A stretch of DNA of 34,671 nt. Source: Pseudonocardia autotrophica. GTDB taxonomy: Bacteria > Actinomycetota > Actinomycetes > Mycobacteriales > Pseudonocardiaceae. A model generated the notes under the pieces. It saw only the letters and a list, made by a program, of their open reading frames with translations. It ran no database searches and was not told the origin of the DNA. Location of the stretch: assembly GCF_000717175.1 (NCBI RefSeq), contig NZ_JNYD01000046.1, positions 1 to 34,671 on the forward strand, given 5' to 3'. Below are positions 15,658 to 24,932 of this stretch, piece by piece. A program made the translations under genes and the position numbers. Positions within the stretch are counted from its first letter, which is position 1. The number at the start of each line of letters is the position of its first letter.

Positions 15658-16967
15658 GCGCTGGGTCGAGTGAGCAGTCGGCCCACAGGGTGGAGGAGGG
15701 GTGGTGGTCGGCGGCGAGGTGTGCGGGTGCGGTCGATCCAGCTGGGTGGCAGGAACTCGGGGAGCCCGTCGATCATGCGGACTTCCCAGTGGGAGTGGTG
15801 GATCAGCCGGTGGTGGACCGAGCAGAGCATGACGAGGTTGTGCAGGGCGGTGGTGCCGCCGTGTTGCCATTCGCGCACGTGGTGGACTTCGCACCAGGAG
15901 GGTGGGCGGTCGCAGCCGGGGAACGCGCAGCCGCGGTCGCGGACGGTGACCGCGCGGCGCAGCCCGTCGGGGACGGTGCGGGAGATCCGCCCGATGTCGA
16001 GCGGGACCCCGGTGCCATCGAGGACGACGGGGATGACCGCGGCGTCGCAGGCCAACTGCCGCAGGGTCTGGGCGGTCAGCTGTCCGCCGAACTCCAGTGA
16101 GGCGCCGGTGGCGCGGCGTTCGAGGTCCTCGAGCCGGACGGTGACGGTGAGCTGCGGGCGGCGGCCGCCGGTCTCGGGCAGCCGACCGCGGGAGAGTACC
16201 TGGGCACACACTTCGGCGAGCGCCTCGGCCTGGCGTTCGGCCGAAGAGCGCTGGTCGTCGGCGTCCCGGGGGGCGGCGCCGGCATCCACGGCGGCCGCGA
16301 TGGCGTCGAACAGGGCGGCGTCGTCGAAGCGCCCGGTCAGTGTGCCGCCGGGGCGGATGCGGAAGCGCGACAGGCGCAGTTCGTTGATCTGTGCGGGCGG
16401 GGTGTCGTCGGGCTCGGCGCCGTCCTGGTCCAGGATCTCGAGCAGTTGGGTGCCCCAGGTGTGCAGCTCGGAGGGCGTGTAGATCCCGGCCTTCGCCGCG
16501 AGCTGCACTTCCGCGCCGGCCCAGGTCTCCGGCGCGAGCCGACGGGCGGGCCCGCTGTCCAGCAAGCGGGCGATGACCTCGACGTGGCGGAGGCCGGCCT
16601 CGCCGGAGGCGAACACGGTCGCGGTGGCGGGCAGTCGGGCGGGTAGGGCGGCGCCGTCGAGCCCGATCTGGTCGCACACATTGTCGGCGGCGAGCACGCG
16701 GCGGCGGGCTTCGAACCGCTCCCAGCCAAGGAGGTCGGCCAGCGCGCCGGTGGGCGAGCGGTAGCCGCGCTCACTGAATACGCCCCGCCGCTGCAGGTCG
16801 GCGGTCGCCTCGACCATGGCCCGGTCGAGAGCGCGCCGGGCCTCCTCGCACACCCGCAGCGCGTCGATGACCTCATCGGCCCCGGCAGCGGGTCCGGCGG
16901 CGTCGGTCAGCTGCGCGATCGCCTGGTGAAGGCGGTCGCGCGCGGCACCGACGGGCCCTGCGTTCAT
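15615..16967 (-). CDS. DUF222/HNH endonuclease, 13E12-repeat family, SOS-controlled
   Basis: 450 residues from the ATG at 16967. The N-terminal three-quarters is a helical DUF222 region (EVIDALRVCEEARRALDRAM near the start). The C-terminus carries an HNH nuclease domain with CxxxxC, HH and H motifs (GCAFPGCDRPPSWCEVHHV, then LHNLVMLCSVHHRLIH). The 13E12-repeat proteins of mycobacteria have this architecture, and several of their genes are LexA-regulated. A perfect SOS box sits 13 bases before this start codon, so DNA-damage induction is strongly suggested. TATGAT six bases before the ATG predicts a leaderless mRNA. The cellular role of the family is not settled. No transposase or repeat borders are seen. 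Confidence 0.92.
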   Translation of the reverse strand: MNAGPVGAARDRLHQAIAQLTDAAGPAAGADEVIDALRVCEEARRALDRAMVEATADLQRRGVFSERGYRSPTGALADLLGWERFEARRRVLAADNVCDQIGLDGAALPARLPATATVFASGEAGLRHVEVIARLLDSGPARRLAPETWAGAEVQLAAKAGIYTPSELHTWGTQLLEILDQDGAEPDDTPPAQINELRLSRFRIRPGGTLTGRFDDAALFDAIAAAVDAGAAPRDADDQRSSAERQAEALAEVCAQVLSRGRLPETGGRRPQLTVTVRLEDLERRATGASLEFGGQLTAQTLRQLACDAAVIPVVLDGTGVPLDIGRISRTVPDGLRRAVTVRDRGCAFPGCDRPPSWCEVHHVREWQHGGTTALHNLVMLCSVHHRLIHHSHWEVRMIDGLPEFLPPSWIDRTRTPRRRPPPLLHPVGRLLTRPSAQRGRAAPTCSATM

Positions 16968-16973
16968 GCCTCG

Positions 16974-16979
16974 ATCATA
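16974..16979 (-). promoter_or_regulatory. -10 element TATGAT of the HNH gene
   Basis: TATGAT, nearly the TATAAT consensus and unusually AT-rich here, is six bases before the ATG, so the start codon would be at or next to +1. It abuts the SOS box. A weak -35 (TCAAAC) lies 18 bases upstream on the far side of the box, so the operator fills the spacer. Confidence 0.6.
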
Positions 16980-16980
16980 C

Positions 16981-16996
16981 TCGAACGCATGTTCGA
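16981..16996 (-). promoter_or_regulatory. SOS box (LexA operator)
   Basis: TCGAACATGCGTTCGA on the minus strand (palindromic ends) matches the actinobacterial SOS consensus TCGAAC-N4-GTTCGA at all 12 defined positions. It sits between the candidate -35 and -10 of the HNH gene, where bound LexA would block RNA polymerase. The facing plus strand has no gene starting nearby. Confidence 0.92.
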
Positions 16997-17163
16997 AGTT
17001 TGACCTCTCGTCGCAGGTCAGAGGCTGTTCGTCGTTGCCGGTTCGCGCCGACAGACGTCCCTGCCGCGAGGTCCTTCGCGTCGCGGCCGCTCGCCGCCGC
17101 CGAGGCACCGGTCATGGGGGGCGCCGTGGGCGTACGGGTCGGGGCGAACGTCGACGGTTCGGG

Positions 17164-18633
17164 TCAGCCTGCCGACACCGACCGCCGGGCCGGCTTGCGG
17201 GGGATCAGCAGCGCGGCGATCCACCCGAGCACCGCGAAGGCGCCCACGATGACCAGCGCCGAGAAGTACTGCCCACCGCCCGGGATCGCGCCGGCGACGA
17301 GTGAGCCGGCGATCGCCACACCCAGCGAGGAGCCCAGGTTCGAGACGCTGCGCGAGACGCCGGAGATGTCGCCCTGGACCTCCTCCGGCCAGGCCGACTG
17401 CACGAGGTTGACCGAGGCCGTGAGCATGATCCCCACGCCGAGGCCCATGAGGAACAGGCCGGGGACGAAGCTCCAGACGCTCGGCCGGGTGCCGCCGAGC
17501 GCGAGCAGCAGGACCAGGCCCAGGGTGGTGACGAAGAACCCGAAGCGGATCAGCCGGCGCTGGCTGTGTCGGCGGGCCATCCGCGGTGCGGCCGCCGACG
17601 ACAGCAGCAGGCCGATCGTCGCGGGCATCAGCAGCAGGCCCGTCTGGATCGCCGAGAACCCGCGGACCTGCTGCAGGAACACCGAGATCACGAAGAACGC
17701 GCCCTGCAGGACCAGCCACTGCAGGTTCTGGGTCAGCAGGCCCAGGTTCGAGGTCAGGTTGGCGAAGAGCCGGACCGAGACCAGCGGCGTGCGGCCGTTC
17801 TTCTCGCGGGTCCACGCGACCACGGCGAACAGGGCCAGGACCACCACACCGAGCCCGACGTAGATCCACACCGGGGACACCCCGCCCTGCTGGACGACCA
17901 CGGTGCCGCCGATGGCGTAGTCCTTCGTCGCCCGGCCCCATCCGTACGCCCCGCTCTGCAGGACGCCGAACACCACGAGGAACAGGCCCAGCGCCGAGAG
18001 CACCGCCCCCACCCAGTCGAAGGCCGGGCGACGCGCCGGCAGCGGCGGGTCGGCGATGCCGCGCCCGAGCCAGGCGATCGCCGCCACGATCACGACCTGC
18101 AGGAGGAACGACGCCCGCCAGCTGATGTAGCTGGTGATCAGGCCGCCGATGAGCGGCCCGGCCGCGGCGCCGATGCCCGCCGCCCCGCTGACCACGCCGA
18201 AGTAGCGGGCGCGGGTGGTCGTGTCGTCGAACAGCACCGTGATGAGGATGTAGATCGGCGGGATCAGCAGCGCCGACCCGACGCCCTCGAGCAGCGAGTA
18301 CCCGATCATGAGCAGCGGCAGCCCCTGCGCGAACGCGGCGAGCAGGGCGCCGGCGCCGTACACGAGCAGCCCCAGCAGGAAGCAGAACTTGCGGCCCCAG
18401 ATGTCGGTGAGCTTGCTGCCCGGGATCATCAACGCCGCCATGGTCAGCGTGAACAGCGTGATCGTGGTCTGGATCCCGGTGACGGAGGTGCCGAGGTCGT
18501 CGGCGATCGAGGTGATCGCGACGTTCATGTTCGACGCGGCGTAGCTCGCGACGAACTGCGCCAGTGCCAGCGGCAGCACGGCCGCCTTCGCGGTCGCCAG
18601 CGCGACGCCGCCGGCCCCTCCGGTCCTCGTCAT
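17164..18633 (-). CDS. MFS drug exporter, DHA2 (14-TM) type
   Basis: 489 residues from the ATG at 18633, with a weak Shine-Dalgarno. Visible motifs: an N-terminal membrane segment ending SNMNVAITSIADDLG, motif A as GSKLTDIWGRKFCFLLG, and motif C-like GAAGIGAAAGPLIGG (residues about 150-165). Length and hydrophobic pattern fit 14 helices, so a proton-driven exporter is likely, with unknown substrate. It lies 163 bases downstream of the large SARP-type regulator on the same strand, making it the most likely target or partner of that regulator. The 196-base gap on its downstream side leads to the SOS promoter. Confidence 0.9.
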   Translation of the reverse strand: MTRTGGAGGVALATAKAAVLPLALAQFVASYAASNMNVAITSIADDLGTSVTGIQTTITLFTLTMAALMIPGSKLTDIWGRKFCFLLGLLVYGAGALLAAFAQGLPLLMIGYSLLEGVGSALLIPPIYILITVLFDDTTTRARYFGVVSGAAGIGAAAGPLIGGLITSYISWRASFLLQVVIVAAIAWLGRGIADPPLPARRPAFDWVGAVLSALGLFLVVFGVLQSGAYGWGRATKDYAIGGTVVVQQGGVSPVWIYVGLGVVVLALFAVVAWTREKNGRTPLVSVRLFANLTSNLGLLTQNLQWLVLQGAFFVISVFLQQVRGFSAIQTGLLLMPATIGLLLSSAAAPRMARRHSQRRLIRFGFFVTTLGLVLLLALGGTRPSVWSFVPGLFLMGLGVGIMLTASVNLVQSAWPEEVQGDISGVSRSVSNLGSSLGVAIAGSLVAGAIPGGGQYFSALVIVGAFAVLGWIAALLIPRKPARRSVSAG

Positions 18634-18796
18634 GGTCGTCAGCCTGCGGGCCGCGGCGCGGGCGGCACCTCGCCTGTGCCAGGTGACCGGTCCCGTGCTC
18701 AGGGCAGGCGGGCGTCGTCGCGCGGGGCGGTCGAGCGGAGGCGGGTGGCGTCCTGGCCGCAGAGCGACGTGCGGTGCTGATGGGCAGTCGTGGAGC

Positions 18797-21727
18797 TCAT
18801 GAGGCCGCGGCGGACTCCGCGACCCCGAGGTCGGTGACGACGTCGGCGAGTGTGAGCCGCTCACCCTCGGCCTGCGCCCGGAGCACCTCGGCGTCGGTCA
18901 AGGCACCCGTCGCGCGGTCGAGCAGGTCGGGCGTGCTCGGGACCACGGGCCAGCGCAGGCCGTTGCGCAGAGCCTGCGTGCGGGCCGCCGCGTAGAGCCG
19001 TACGGCGGTGAGCGGCTCGCCGGCCAGGGCCGCCAGGGTGGCCCGCAGCTCCAGAGCGACCGGACCGTCGGACACACCCAGCACCAGCCGGTGTGTGATC
19101 ATGCGGTCGGACCAGGCCAGGCCCGCCGCCAGGTCGCCGTCGCGGATGGCGGCGAGCACCGCGACCCCGGACACGATCAGCGCGACGTGCCGGTTCCCCG
19201 CCTCCCGCGCCCGGTCGTGCAGCTCGGTCAACGCGTCGCCGTCGACCGTCCCGGCCGAGCTCCGGTCCATGACCACGCAGAGATCGGCCAGCAGCCGCAG
19301 CTCCGGATCGCCGTCCGCCGCGGCCGCGGCGACCCGGCGCGACGCCTGCCGTCCGCGGTCGAGCGCGCCGGCCACGAACAGCGAGTGGGCGAGCAGGGTG
19401 TACACCTCGGCGACGATCGGCGACCCGGTCCCGTCGGCTCCGCCGTCGAGGAAGTCGGCCGCCCGCTCGACATGGGGGTCGGCGAGATCGGTCCGCCCGC
19501 CCGAGGCGAGGTGGTGGGCGAGGGTGAGCCGCACCAGCGCGGCGGAGAGCCGGTCGGCCCCCTCCTCGTGGGCGAGGGCGCGCTCCGCCCAGGCCCGGCC
19601 CTCGATCGCCTTGCTGCGGAAGTACCAGTAGGTACCGAGCCGGGCGGTCATGGCGACGCCCTCGGCGGAGGGGGCGTCGACAAGCCGGTGCTGCAGCGTC
19701 GCGCGGAGGGCGGGCAGGTCGTCGTCGAGTGCGTCGAACCAGGTCGCCTCCTCGGCGTGCCCGAGCGGCGGCTTGGACCCGACGAGGTCCGCGGTCCAGC
19801 GGTCGCGGCGTTCCCGCAGGTCGGCGAGCTCGCCGGCCGCCCGGGCGGCGTGCCCGGCGTGCCCGCGGATCGTGGCCAGCTGCGTGAACCGCGACGGGCC
19901 GCCGGGGCGGGCCGGCCCCAGCGGCACGAGCAGGGAGCGGTGCACCAGCCGGGCGACGGTGTCCGCGGTGTCGGTGATGTGGGCGCTGTCGGCGCCGTCC
20001 TCGCCTCCGGTCACCGCTCGCGCGGCGGCGACCGTGAACGGCCCCGGCAGCACCGCGACGCCCCGGTGCACCGCGGCCTCGTCCGGCGGCAGGAGGGCGT
20101 AGCTCTGCTCGATCGCCGACCGCACCGTGCGGTGGTGGTCGCTGCCGCGCCCGACGCGGGCCAGCGAGCTCGGGTCCGCCGTGACCTGGTGGGCGATCTC
20201 CTCCAGGCTGAACGCCCGGGCCCGCGCCGCCGCCAGCTCCAGGGCCAGCGGCACCCCGTCGACGGCGGCGGCGATCCGCACCGCGTGCGTGAGCAGCCCC
20301 AGGTCGTCGGGGTCCGCGCCCGCCGCCGTCAGCCGGTCGAGCAGCAGCGCGACGGCGGGGGAGTCGGTGACCTCCCGGTCGTCGCGGGGCAGGGCGAGCG
20401 GACCGAGCAGATGGACCTGCTCGCCGTCGACCTCGAGCGGTTCGCGGCTGGTGGCGAGCACGGTGAGCTCGGCCGGGGCGAGGAACCACTCGTCGACGAG
20501 GTCGGCGACCGGGTCGAGGACGTGCTCGCAGTTGTCGAGGAGCAGCAGCATCCGCCGGGCGCGCAGGGAGCCTGCGAGGGCCTCGCGCGGGCGCTCGGTC
20601 TCCTCCGGGGCGTACCCCAGCGCCGAGGAGATCGTGGACAGGACGTCGTCGGCGTCCGCGGCGGCGGTGAGGTCGACGAACCACACCCCGCCCGGGAACC
20701 GCGGCGCGGTGTCGCGCGCGATCTCGATCGCGAGGCGGGTCTTCCCGCATCCCGCCGCTCCCACCAGGGACAGCACCGGGACCTCGGTGACGAGCCCGCT
20801 GAGGGCGGCCAGCTCGTCCGCGCGGCCGACCAGCGTGGAGGGGCGGTGGGGGAGGTGGATCTCGTGGGCCGGCGGCGCGGGCTCCGGCTCCGGCTCCTGT
20901 GCAGGTACCGGGGCCGGCGCCGGGGCGGGTGGTCCGGCCAGCGTCGGGTCCTCGGCCAGGATCCGCCGGTGCAGCTCGCGCAGCTCGGCGCCGGGCTCCA
21001 GGCCCAGCTCCTCGAGGAACAACCCGCGGACCTGCCGGTAGGTGCGCAGTGCCTCGTCGGCGCGGCCGAGCCGGTGCTGGGCGAGCATGCGCAAGGTCCA
21101 CAGGCGCTCGCGCAGCGGGGTCTCCGCGACGGCCGGTTCGAGCTCGAGCAGCGCGCGCTGCGGCGAGCCAGTCCCGAGCAGCGCCTCGGCGAGCAGCTCC
21201 CGGAGCTGCCCGCGCAGCTCCTCCAGGCGGGCCACCGCGGCGGCGGCCCACGACGCGTCGGCCACGGTCGGGTACGGGCGCCCGCGCCACAGCGCCATCG
21301 CCTGCTCGGCGCGGTCGCGGGCCTCGTCGGGGCGCCCGCCCGCGAGGAGGTCCGCGGCGTCGGAGGTGAGCTGCTCGAAGCGCAGCGAGTCGACCGTCGC
21401 CGGCTCGGCCAGCAGCCGGTAGCCGGCCGCCTCGTGGCGCAGCACCTGCGAGGGCGCGCCCCGGTCCCGTTGCGGTTCGAGGGCCTTGCGCAGGCGCCAC
21501 ACGTGTGAGTCGAGGGTCGACGGCGACCGGGGGCGGGACTCGGCGCCCCACATGGCCTCCGTCAGGGCGTCGGCGCTCACGTGCCGGCCCGCGTGGACCA
21601 GCAGCAACGACAGCGCGGCCGTCAGCCGGGCGCCGCCCAGCGGCACCGGTTCACCCCCGCGGTCCACCTCGAGCGGCCCCAGATCGCGGAACCGCAGCTC
21701 GGCCGCTCCGCGCCCGTCGCTCTGCAC
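18797..21727 (-). CDS. SARP/BTAD-type transcriptional regulator with NB-ARC-like ATPase and C-terminal helical repeats
   Basis: 976 residues from the GTG at 21727, chosen because AGGAGG lies seven bases upstream. An upstream GTG at 21802 would lengthen it by 25 residues and cover a palindrome. Domains: an OmpR-like winged helix (about 10-100, [11 protein letters not shown]... to HEAAGYRL), a BTAD domain (110-255), a Pro/Glu linker ([16 protein letters not shown]), then an NTPase with Walker [16 protein letters not shown] near 325, Walker B-like [13 protein letters not shown] and the ATSREPL motif. The remainder is TPR-like helices. AfsR-like regulators of this build activate secondary-metabolite or transport genes. 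A perfect palindrome lies in the promoter region and the MFS exporter follows. Confidence 0.92.
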   Translation of the reverse strand: MQSDGRGAAELRFRDLGPLEVDRGGEPVPLGGARLTAALSLLLVHAGRHVSADALTEAMWGAESRPRSPSTLDSHVWRLRKALEPQRDRGAPSQVLRHEAAGYRLLAEPATVDSLRFEQLTSDAADLLAGGRPDEARDRAEQAMALWRGRPYPTVADASWAAAAVARLEELRGQLRELLAEALLGTGSPQRALLELEPAVAETPLRERLWTLRMLAQHRLGRADEALRTYRQVRGLFLEELGLEPGAELRELHRRILAEDPTLAGPPAPAPAPVPAQEPEPEPAPPAHEIHLPHRPSTLVGRADELAALSGLVTEVPVLSLVGAAGCGKTRLAIEIARDTAPRFPGGVWFVDLTAAADADDVLSTISSALGYAPEETERPREALAGSLRARRMLLLLDNCEHVLDPVADLVDEWFLAPAELTVLATSREPLEVDGEQVHLLGPLALPRDDREVTDSPAVALLLDRLTAAGADPDDLGLLTHAVRIAAAVDGVPLALELAAARARAFSLEEIAHQVTADPSSLARVGRGSDHHRTVRSAIEQSYALLPPDEAAVHRGVAVLPGPFTVAAARAVTGGEDGADSAHITDTADTVARLVHRSLLVPLGPARPGGPSRFTQLATIRGHAGHAARAAGELADLRERRDRWTADLVGSKPPLGHAEEATWFDALDDDLPALRATLQHRLVDAPSAEGVAMTARLGTYWYFRSKAIEGRAWAERALAHEEGADRLSAALVRLTLAHHLASGGRTDLADPHVERAADFLDGGADGTGSPIVAEVYTLLAHSLFVAGALDRGRQASRRVAAAAADGDPELRLLADLCVVMDRSSAGTVDGDALTELHDRAREAGNRHVALIVSGVAVLAAIRDGDLAAGLAWSDRMITHRLVLGVSDGPVALELRATLAALAGEPLTAVRLYAAARTQALRNGLRWPVVPSTPDLLDRATGALTDAEVLRAQAEGERLTLADVVTDLGVAESAAAS

Positions 21728-21788
21728 CCCGTCGCCTCCTGCCGCGCCCCCCGGCGCAGCCGTGGACTCGGCCGTGTCGGCGGAGACG

Positions 21789-21811
21789 TTACAGCCGGGC
21801 ACGGGCTGTAA
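21789..21811. promoter_or_regulatory. Palindromic operator candidate in the SARP-selO divergent region
   Basis: A perfect inverted repeat TTACAGCC-N7-GGCTGTAA, more AT-containing than its surroundings, lies 62-84 bases before the SARP GTG at 21727. Arms of this length with a 7-base centre fit a dimeric regulator site. It could serve autoregulation of the SARP gene or the divergent selO gene, whose start is about 150 bases away. Confidence 0.45.
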
Positions 21812-21959
21812 TGAAGGGTTGCCTCAGCGAACATGCCGGAGCTGCACCGGGCGACGCCGGAGGAACGCCCTCGGCCGGGGCTCGCGGCAGCGGCGCAGCG
21901 TTGCGCCGCATCCGGGGCGCGACCGGCGTGACGGGCGACCCGGGGTTAGCCTCGGTCCC

Positions 21960-23429
21960 ATGAGTCTCGCGCTCGGGTCGCTGTTCACGTTCGACAACTC
22001 CTACGTCCGCGACCTGGGCGAGCTGTGCGTGCCGTGGGAGGCCGCGCCGGCCCCGGAGCCCTCGCTCGTCGTGCTCAACGACGCGCTCGCCGCCGAGCTG
22101 GGTGTCGACGCCGAGGTGCTGCGGACGCCCGAGGGCGTCGCTGTCCTGACCGGGAACGCGCGGCCCGACGGCGCCGCGTCGGTGGCGATGGCCTACGCCG
22201 GCCACCAGTTCGGCGGGTACGTGCCGCGCCTCGGCGACGGGCGCGCGCTGCTGCTCGGCGAGGTGCTCGACACCCGCGGACAGCGCCGCGACCTGCACCT
22301 CAAGGGATCGGGGCGCACGCCGTTCGCGCGCGGGGGCGACGGCAAGGCGCCGCTCGGGCCGATGCTGCGCGAGTACGTGATCGGCGAGGCGATGTACGGG
22401 CTGGGCATCCCGACCACGCGCGCGCTCGCCGTCGTCGGGACCGGGGAGCAGGTCGTGCGGGACCGGATGGAGCCCGGCGCGGTGCTGACCAGGGTCGCGG
22501 CCAGCCACATCCGGGTCGGCACCTTCCAGTTCGCGGCGGCGACCCGGGACACCGACCTGCTGCGCCGCCTCGCCGACCACGCGATCGCCCGCCACCACCC
22601 CGCCGCGGCCGAGGCGGACAACCCCTACCTCGCGCTCTACACGAGCGTGGTCGAGGCGCAGGCGGAGCTGCTCGCGCGCTGGATGCTCGTCGGGTTCGTG
22701 CACGGCGTGATGAACACCGACAACATGACGATCTCCGGCGAGACCATCGACTACGGCCCCTGCGCGTTCATGGACGTCTACGACCCCGCCACGGTGTTCA
22801 GCTCGATCGACCACGGCGGCCGCTACGCCTATGGCAACCAGCCCGCGGTCGCGCAGTGGAACCTGGCCCGGTTCGCCGAGGCGCTGCTCCCGCTGCTGCA
22901 CGAGGACACCGACGCCGCGATCAAGGCCGCCACCGAGGTGCTGCTCTCCTTCGGCGACCGCTACGACCGGCACCGGCGGGCGGGGATGCACGCGAAGCTC
23001 GGGCTGGCCGACGGTGCGGGGGAGGACTCCGCGCTCGTCGACGACCTGCTCGCCCTGCTGCAGGAGCGGAAGGTCGACTTCACGTCGTTCTTCCGGGCGC
23101 TGGCGCGGGCCGCGGCCGGCGACCCGGAGCCGGTGCGGGCGCTCGTCGGCGAGGGGGTCGACGCGTGGGCGGAGCGGTGGCGCGCGCAGCTGCCGGCGCG
23201 CCCGGGGAGCGAGACCGCGGAGGCGATGGACCGGGTCAACCCGATCTACGTCCCGCGCAACCACCTGGTCGACGAGGCGCTCACCGCCGCCGTCGCCGGT
23301 GACCGCGGGCCGTGGGACCGGCTGCTCGAGGTGCTCGCCCGCCCGTTCGAGGAGCGCCCCGGGCTGGAGGCCTACGCCCTCCCGGCCCCGCCGAGCTTCG
23401 GCTCCTTCCGCACGTTCTGCGGCACGTGA
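21960..23429 (+). CDS. selO: SelO, protein AMPylator (YdiU/UPF0061)
   Basis: Pseudokinase-fold enzyme that transfers AMP from ATP to protein Ser/Thr/Tyr residues; E. coli SelO acts on redox-homeostasis proteins. 489 residues. Seen: [19 protein letters not shown], the ATP-binding Lys in [20 protein letters not shown], the catalytic/metal region [20 protein letters not shown], and the FCGT C-terminus. Both cysteines equivalent to the E. coli regulatory disulfide appear present (in YGPCAFMD and FCGT). The last is Cys (TGC), not selenocysteine. No Shine-Dalgarno is seen at the ATG; TAGCCT seven bases upstream (21947-21952) suggests a leaderless start. It is monocistronic or co-transcribed with the 46-residue gene. 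Confidence 0.95.
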   Translation: MSLALGSLFTFDNSYVRDLGELCVPWEAAPAPEPSLVVLNDALAAELGVDAEVLRTPEGVAVLTGNARPDGAASVAMAYAGHQFGGYVPRLGDGRALLLGEVLDTRGQRRDLHLKGSGRTPFARGGDGKAPLGPMLREYVIGEAMYGLGIPTTRALAVVGTGEQVVRDRMEPGAVLTRVAASHIRVGTFQFAAATRDTDLLRRLADHAIARHHPAAAEADNPYLALYTSVVEAQAELLARWMLVGFVHGVMNTDNMTISGETIDYGPCAFMDVYDPATVFSSIDHGGRYAYGNQPAVAQWNLARFAEALLPLLHEDTDAAIKAATEVLLSFGDRYDRHRRAGMHAKLGLADGAGEDSALVDDLLALLQERKVDFTSFFRALARAAAGDPEPVRALVGEGVDAWAERWRAQLPARPGSETAEAMDRVNPIYVPRNHLVDEALTAAVAGDRGPWDRLLEVLARPFEERPGLEAYALPAPPSFGSFRTFCGT

Positions 23430-23463
23430 GGTTCGTCCTGTCTGCGTGGATCGGCGGGGCCCG

Positions 23464-23469
23464 GGGTAT
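23464..23469 (+). promoter_or_regulatory. GGGTAT, SigB/SigF-type -10 candidate before the 46-aa gene
   Basis: GGGTAT exactly matches the SigB/SigF-type -10 and lies eight bases before the ATG at 23478. The -35 is poor (GTGG at N14 or GCGT at N16 instead of GTTT). It belongs to a series of similar sites in the window. Confidence 0.4.
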
Positions 23470-23477
23470 CCGGGGGC

Positions 23478-23618
23478 ATGCCGATCGTCGAACGAGTCAA
23501 GCGATTCCTCCAGAGCCCCAACGGCCGCCGGCTCACCGACCAGGGCCGCCGCATGGCCGCCGACCCCCGCAACCGTGAGCGCGCCCGCAGCATGCTGACG
23601 CGCTTCCGCCGCCGCTGA
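23478..23618 (+). CDS. 46-residue basic peptide, hypothetical
   Basis: An ATG-to-TGA frame encoding 46 residues beginning MPIVERVKRFLQSPNGRRLT and ending SMLTRFRRR. About a quarter of residues are Arg. It has a short amphipathic start, no membrane segment and no cysteines. Basic helical peptides with a 'RFL.SP.GR...D.gr..A.DP..r...r..l..r' pattern are seen in actinobacteria as conserved hypotheticals. The frame is followed by an exceptionally strong hairpin and preceded by a SigB/SigF-like GGGTAT, both of which support a genuine small gene. Nucleic-acid binding is possible from charge alone. Confidence 0.65.
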   Translation: MPIVERVKRFLQSPNGRRLTDQGRRMAADPRNRERARSMLTRFRRR

Positions 23619-23651
23619 GTCCGCGCCGGCGGAGCGGCGACCATTCCTGAT

Positions 23652-23692
23652 CCGCCTCCGCCTGCCGGGCCGTGCCCGGCAGGCGGAGGCGG
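23652..23692 (+). terminator. Perfect 19-bp hairpin, strong terminator
   Basis: CCGCCTCCGCCTGCCGGGC and its exact reverse complement flank a 3-base loop. It follows the selO and 46-residue genes by about 35 bases and insulates the iron-regulated gene downstream. There is no poly-U run, which is usual for this phylum. The symmetry would work in either direction, but only plus-strand genes flank it. Confidence 0.8.
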
Positions 23693-23741
23693 CTTCAGTG
23701 TGACCGGCGGGCTGCGCCGACCCGGTCCCGGGCGAAGTCGG

Positions 23742-23760
23742 TTAGGTTAGGCTAACTCGA
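23742..23760 (+). promoter_or_regulatory. IdeR/DtxR iron box
   Basis: TTAGGTTAGGCTAACTCGA matches the iron-box consensus TTAGGTTAGGCTAACCTAA at 16 of 19 positions, including the first 15. It ends 15 bases before the GTG of the siderophore-binding gene. Iron-loaded IdeR/DtxR would repress transcription, giving induction under iron limitation. Confidence 0.9.
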
Positions 23761-23775
23761 CTCGCTGGAGGTCCC

Positions 23776-24864
23776 GTGCCCCGCCCGCGCTCCCGGATCC
23801 CCCGGGCCCTGCTCCCGCTCCTCGCCGTCGTGGCGCTCGCCGTGGCCGCGTGCGGCGGCGGCTCCGCCGCGCCCGCCGACTCCGGCACCTCGACCACGGC
23901 CGAGGCCGGGGCGTTCCCGGCGACCGTCGCCCACAAGTTCGGGAACACCACGATCGAGGCGGAGCCCACGCGGGTGGTCACCGTCGGGCTCACGGACCAG
24001 GACACCGTGCTCGCCCTCGGCGTGGTGCCCGTCGGGACCACGGAGTGGTTCGGCAACACCCCGGGCGCCCTGTTCCCGTGGGCGAAGGCCCGGTTCGACG
24101 AGATCGCGAACGGCGCGCCGGTGCCGGAGGTGCTGCCCTTCACCGACGGGGTGGCCTACGAGCGCGTCGCGGCCCTGCGGCCGGACCTCATCCTCGCCAC
24201 GTACAGCGGTCTCACCCAGGCCGACTACGACCGGCTGAGCCAGATCGCCCCGACCGTCGCGCAGCCCGGTGACGTCCCGGACTACGGGCTGGGCTGGCGC
24301 GAGCAGACGACCACCATCGGCGCGGCCCTCGGCCGGCCCGCCGCGGCGGCGGAGCTGGTCGCCGGCATCGAGAAGCAGTTCACCGATGCGCGCGCCGCGC
24401 ACCCCGAGTTCGCCGGCCGCACCGCCGCGGTCGCCACCTTCTACAACAGCCAGTACTACGTCTACGGCAGCAAGGATCCGCGCAGCCGCGTCCTCGGCGA
24501 GCTCGGCTTCACCATCCCGGCCGTGGTCGACGAGCTGGCCGGCGAGGAGTTCGGGGCGACCGTGAGCCTGGAGCGCAGCGACGTGCTCGACGTCGGCGCG
24601 CTCGTCTGGCTCGACGCCGGCGGCGAGGGTGTCCGGCAGTCCGTACTGGGGCAGCCCTCCTACACCGCGCGGGCGGTGCACACCGAGGGGCGGGACCTGT
24701 TCGTCTCCTACGACGGCGGCACCACCCTCGATCCGATCGGCGGCTTCGTCACCGTGCTGAGCCTCCCGGTGCTGCTCGGTGCCCTGCCGGATCAGCTCGC
24801 CGCGGTGTCCGACGGCGACCCGGCCACCGCCCCGCCCGCGCCGACCCCGCTGACCTCGGGCTGA
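23776..24864 (+). CDS. Iron-siderophore ABC transporter substrate-binding lipoprotein
   Basis: 362 residues from the GTG at 23776 with GGAGG four bases upstream. It has a lipoprotein signal with the lipobox VAAC at about residue 24-27, then a Ser/Thr/Ala linker and a FecB/FhuD-like fold: TRVVTVGLTDQDTVLALGV, ERVAALRPDLILATYSGLT, YDRLSQIAPTV and the paired lobe ending at about residue 340. Such proteins capture ferric siderophores outside the membrane and pass them to a permease/ATPase. Neither permease nor ATPase is encoded nearby, so it would work with a transporter elsewhere. The iron box upstream supports the function. Confidence 0.92.
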   Translation: MPRPRSRIPRALLPLLAVVALAVAACGGGSAAPADSGTSTTAEAGAFPATVAHKFGNTTIEAEPTRVVTVGLTDQDTVLALGVVPVGTTEWFGNTPGALFPWAKARFDEIANGAPVPEVLPFTDGVAYERVAALRPDLILATYSGLTQADYDRLSQIAPTVAQPGDVPDYGLGWREQTTTIGAALGRPAAAAELVAGIEKQFTDARAAHPEFAGRTAAVATFYNSQYYVYGSKDPRSRVLGELGFTIPAVVDELAGEEFGATVSLERSDVLDVGALVWLDAGGEGVRQSVLGQPSYTARAVHTEGRDLFVSYDGGTTLDPIGGFVTVLSLPVLLGALPDQLAAVSDGDPATAPPAPTPLTSG

Positions 24865-24932
24865 GCGCGCCGGCCGCGGAGCTTCGGCACCCGGCCGAGC
24901 GTGCCGCGGCTCCGGCCTGGAAGATCCACTGC

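Noticed and set aside
15615..16967. HNH gene as part of a 13E12 mobile element or a homing endonuclease
   Set aside because: No flanking repeats, integrase or interrupted gene was seen. Only the domain architecture and SOS box match the mycobacterial family.
18634..18796. Additional gene between SARP and MFS genes
   Set aside because: No frame with a credible start and coding bias. It contains only short imperfect inverted repeats such as CACCT...AGGTG, which are too weak to call.
19091..21508. 805-codon plus-strand frame opposite the SARP gene
   Set aside because: Shadow of the regulator, whose Walker and BTAD motifs are clear on the minus strand.
23427..23429. Possible selenocysteine in SelO (TGA at its end)
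   Set aside because: The C-terminal CGT motif encodes Cys with TGC, and the TGA follows Thr as a normal stop. No SECIS-like element is evident.
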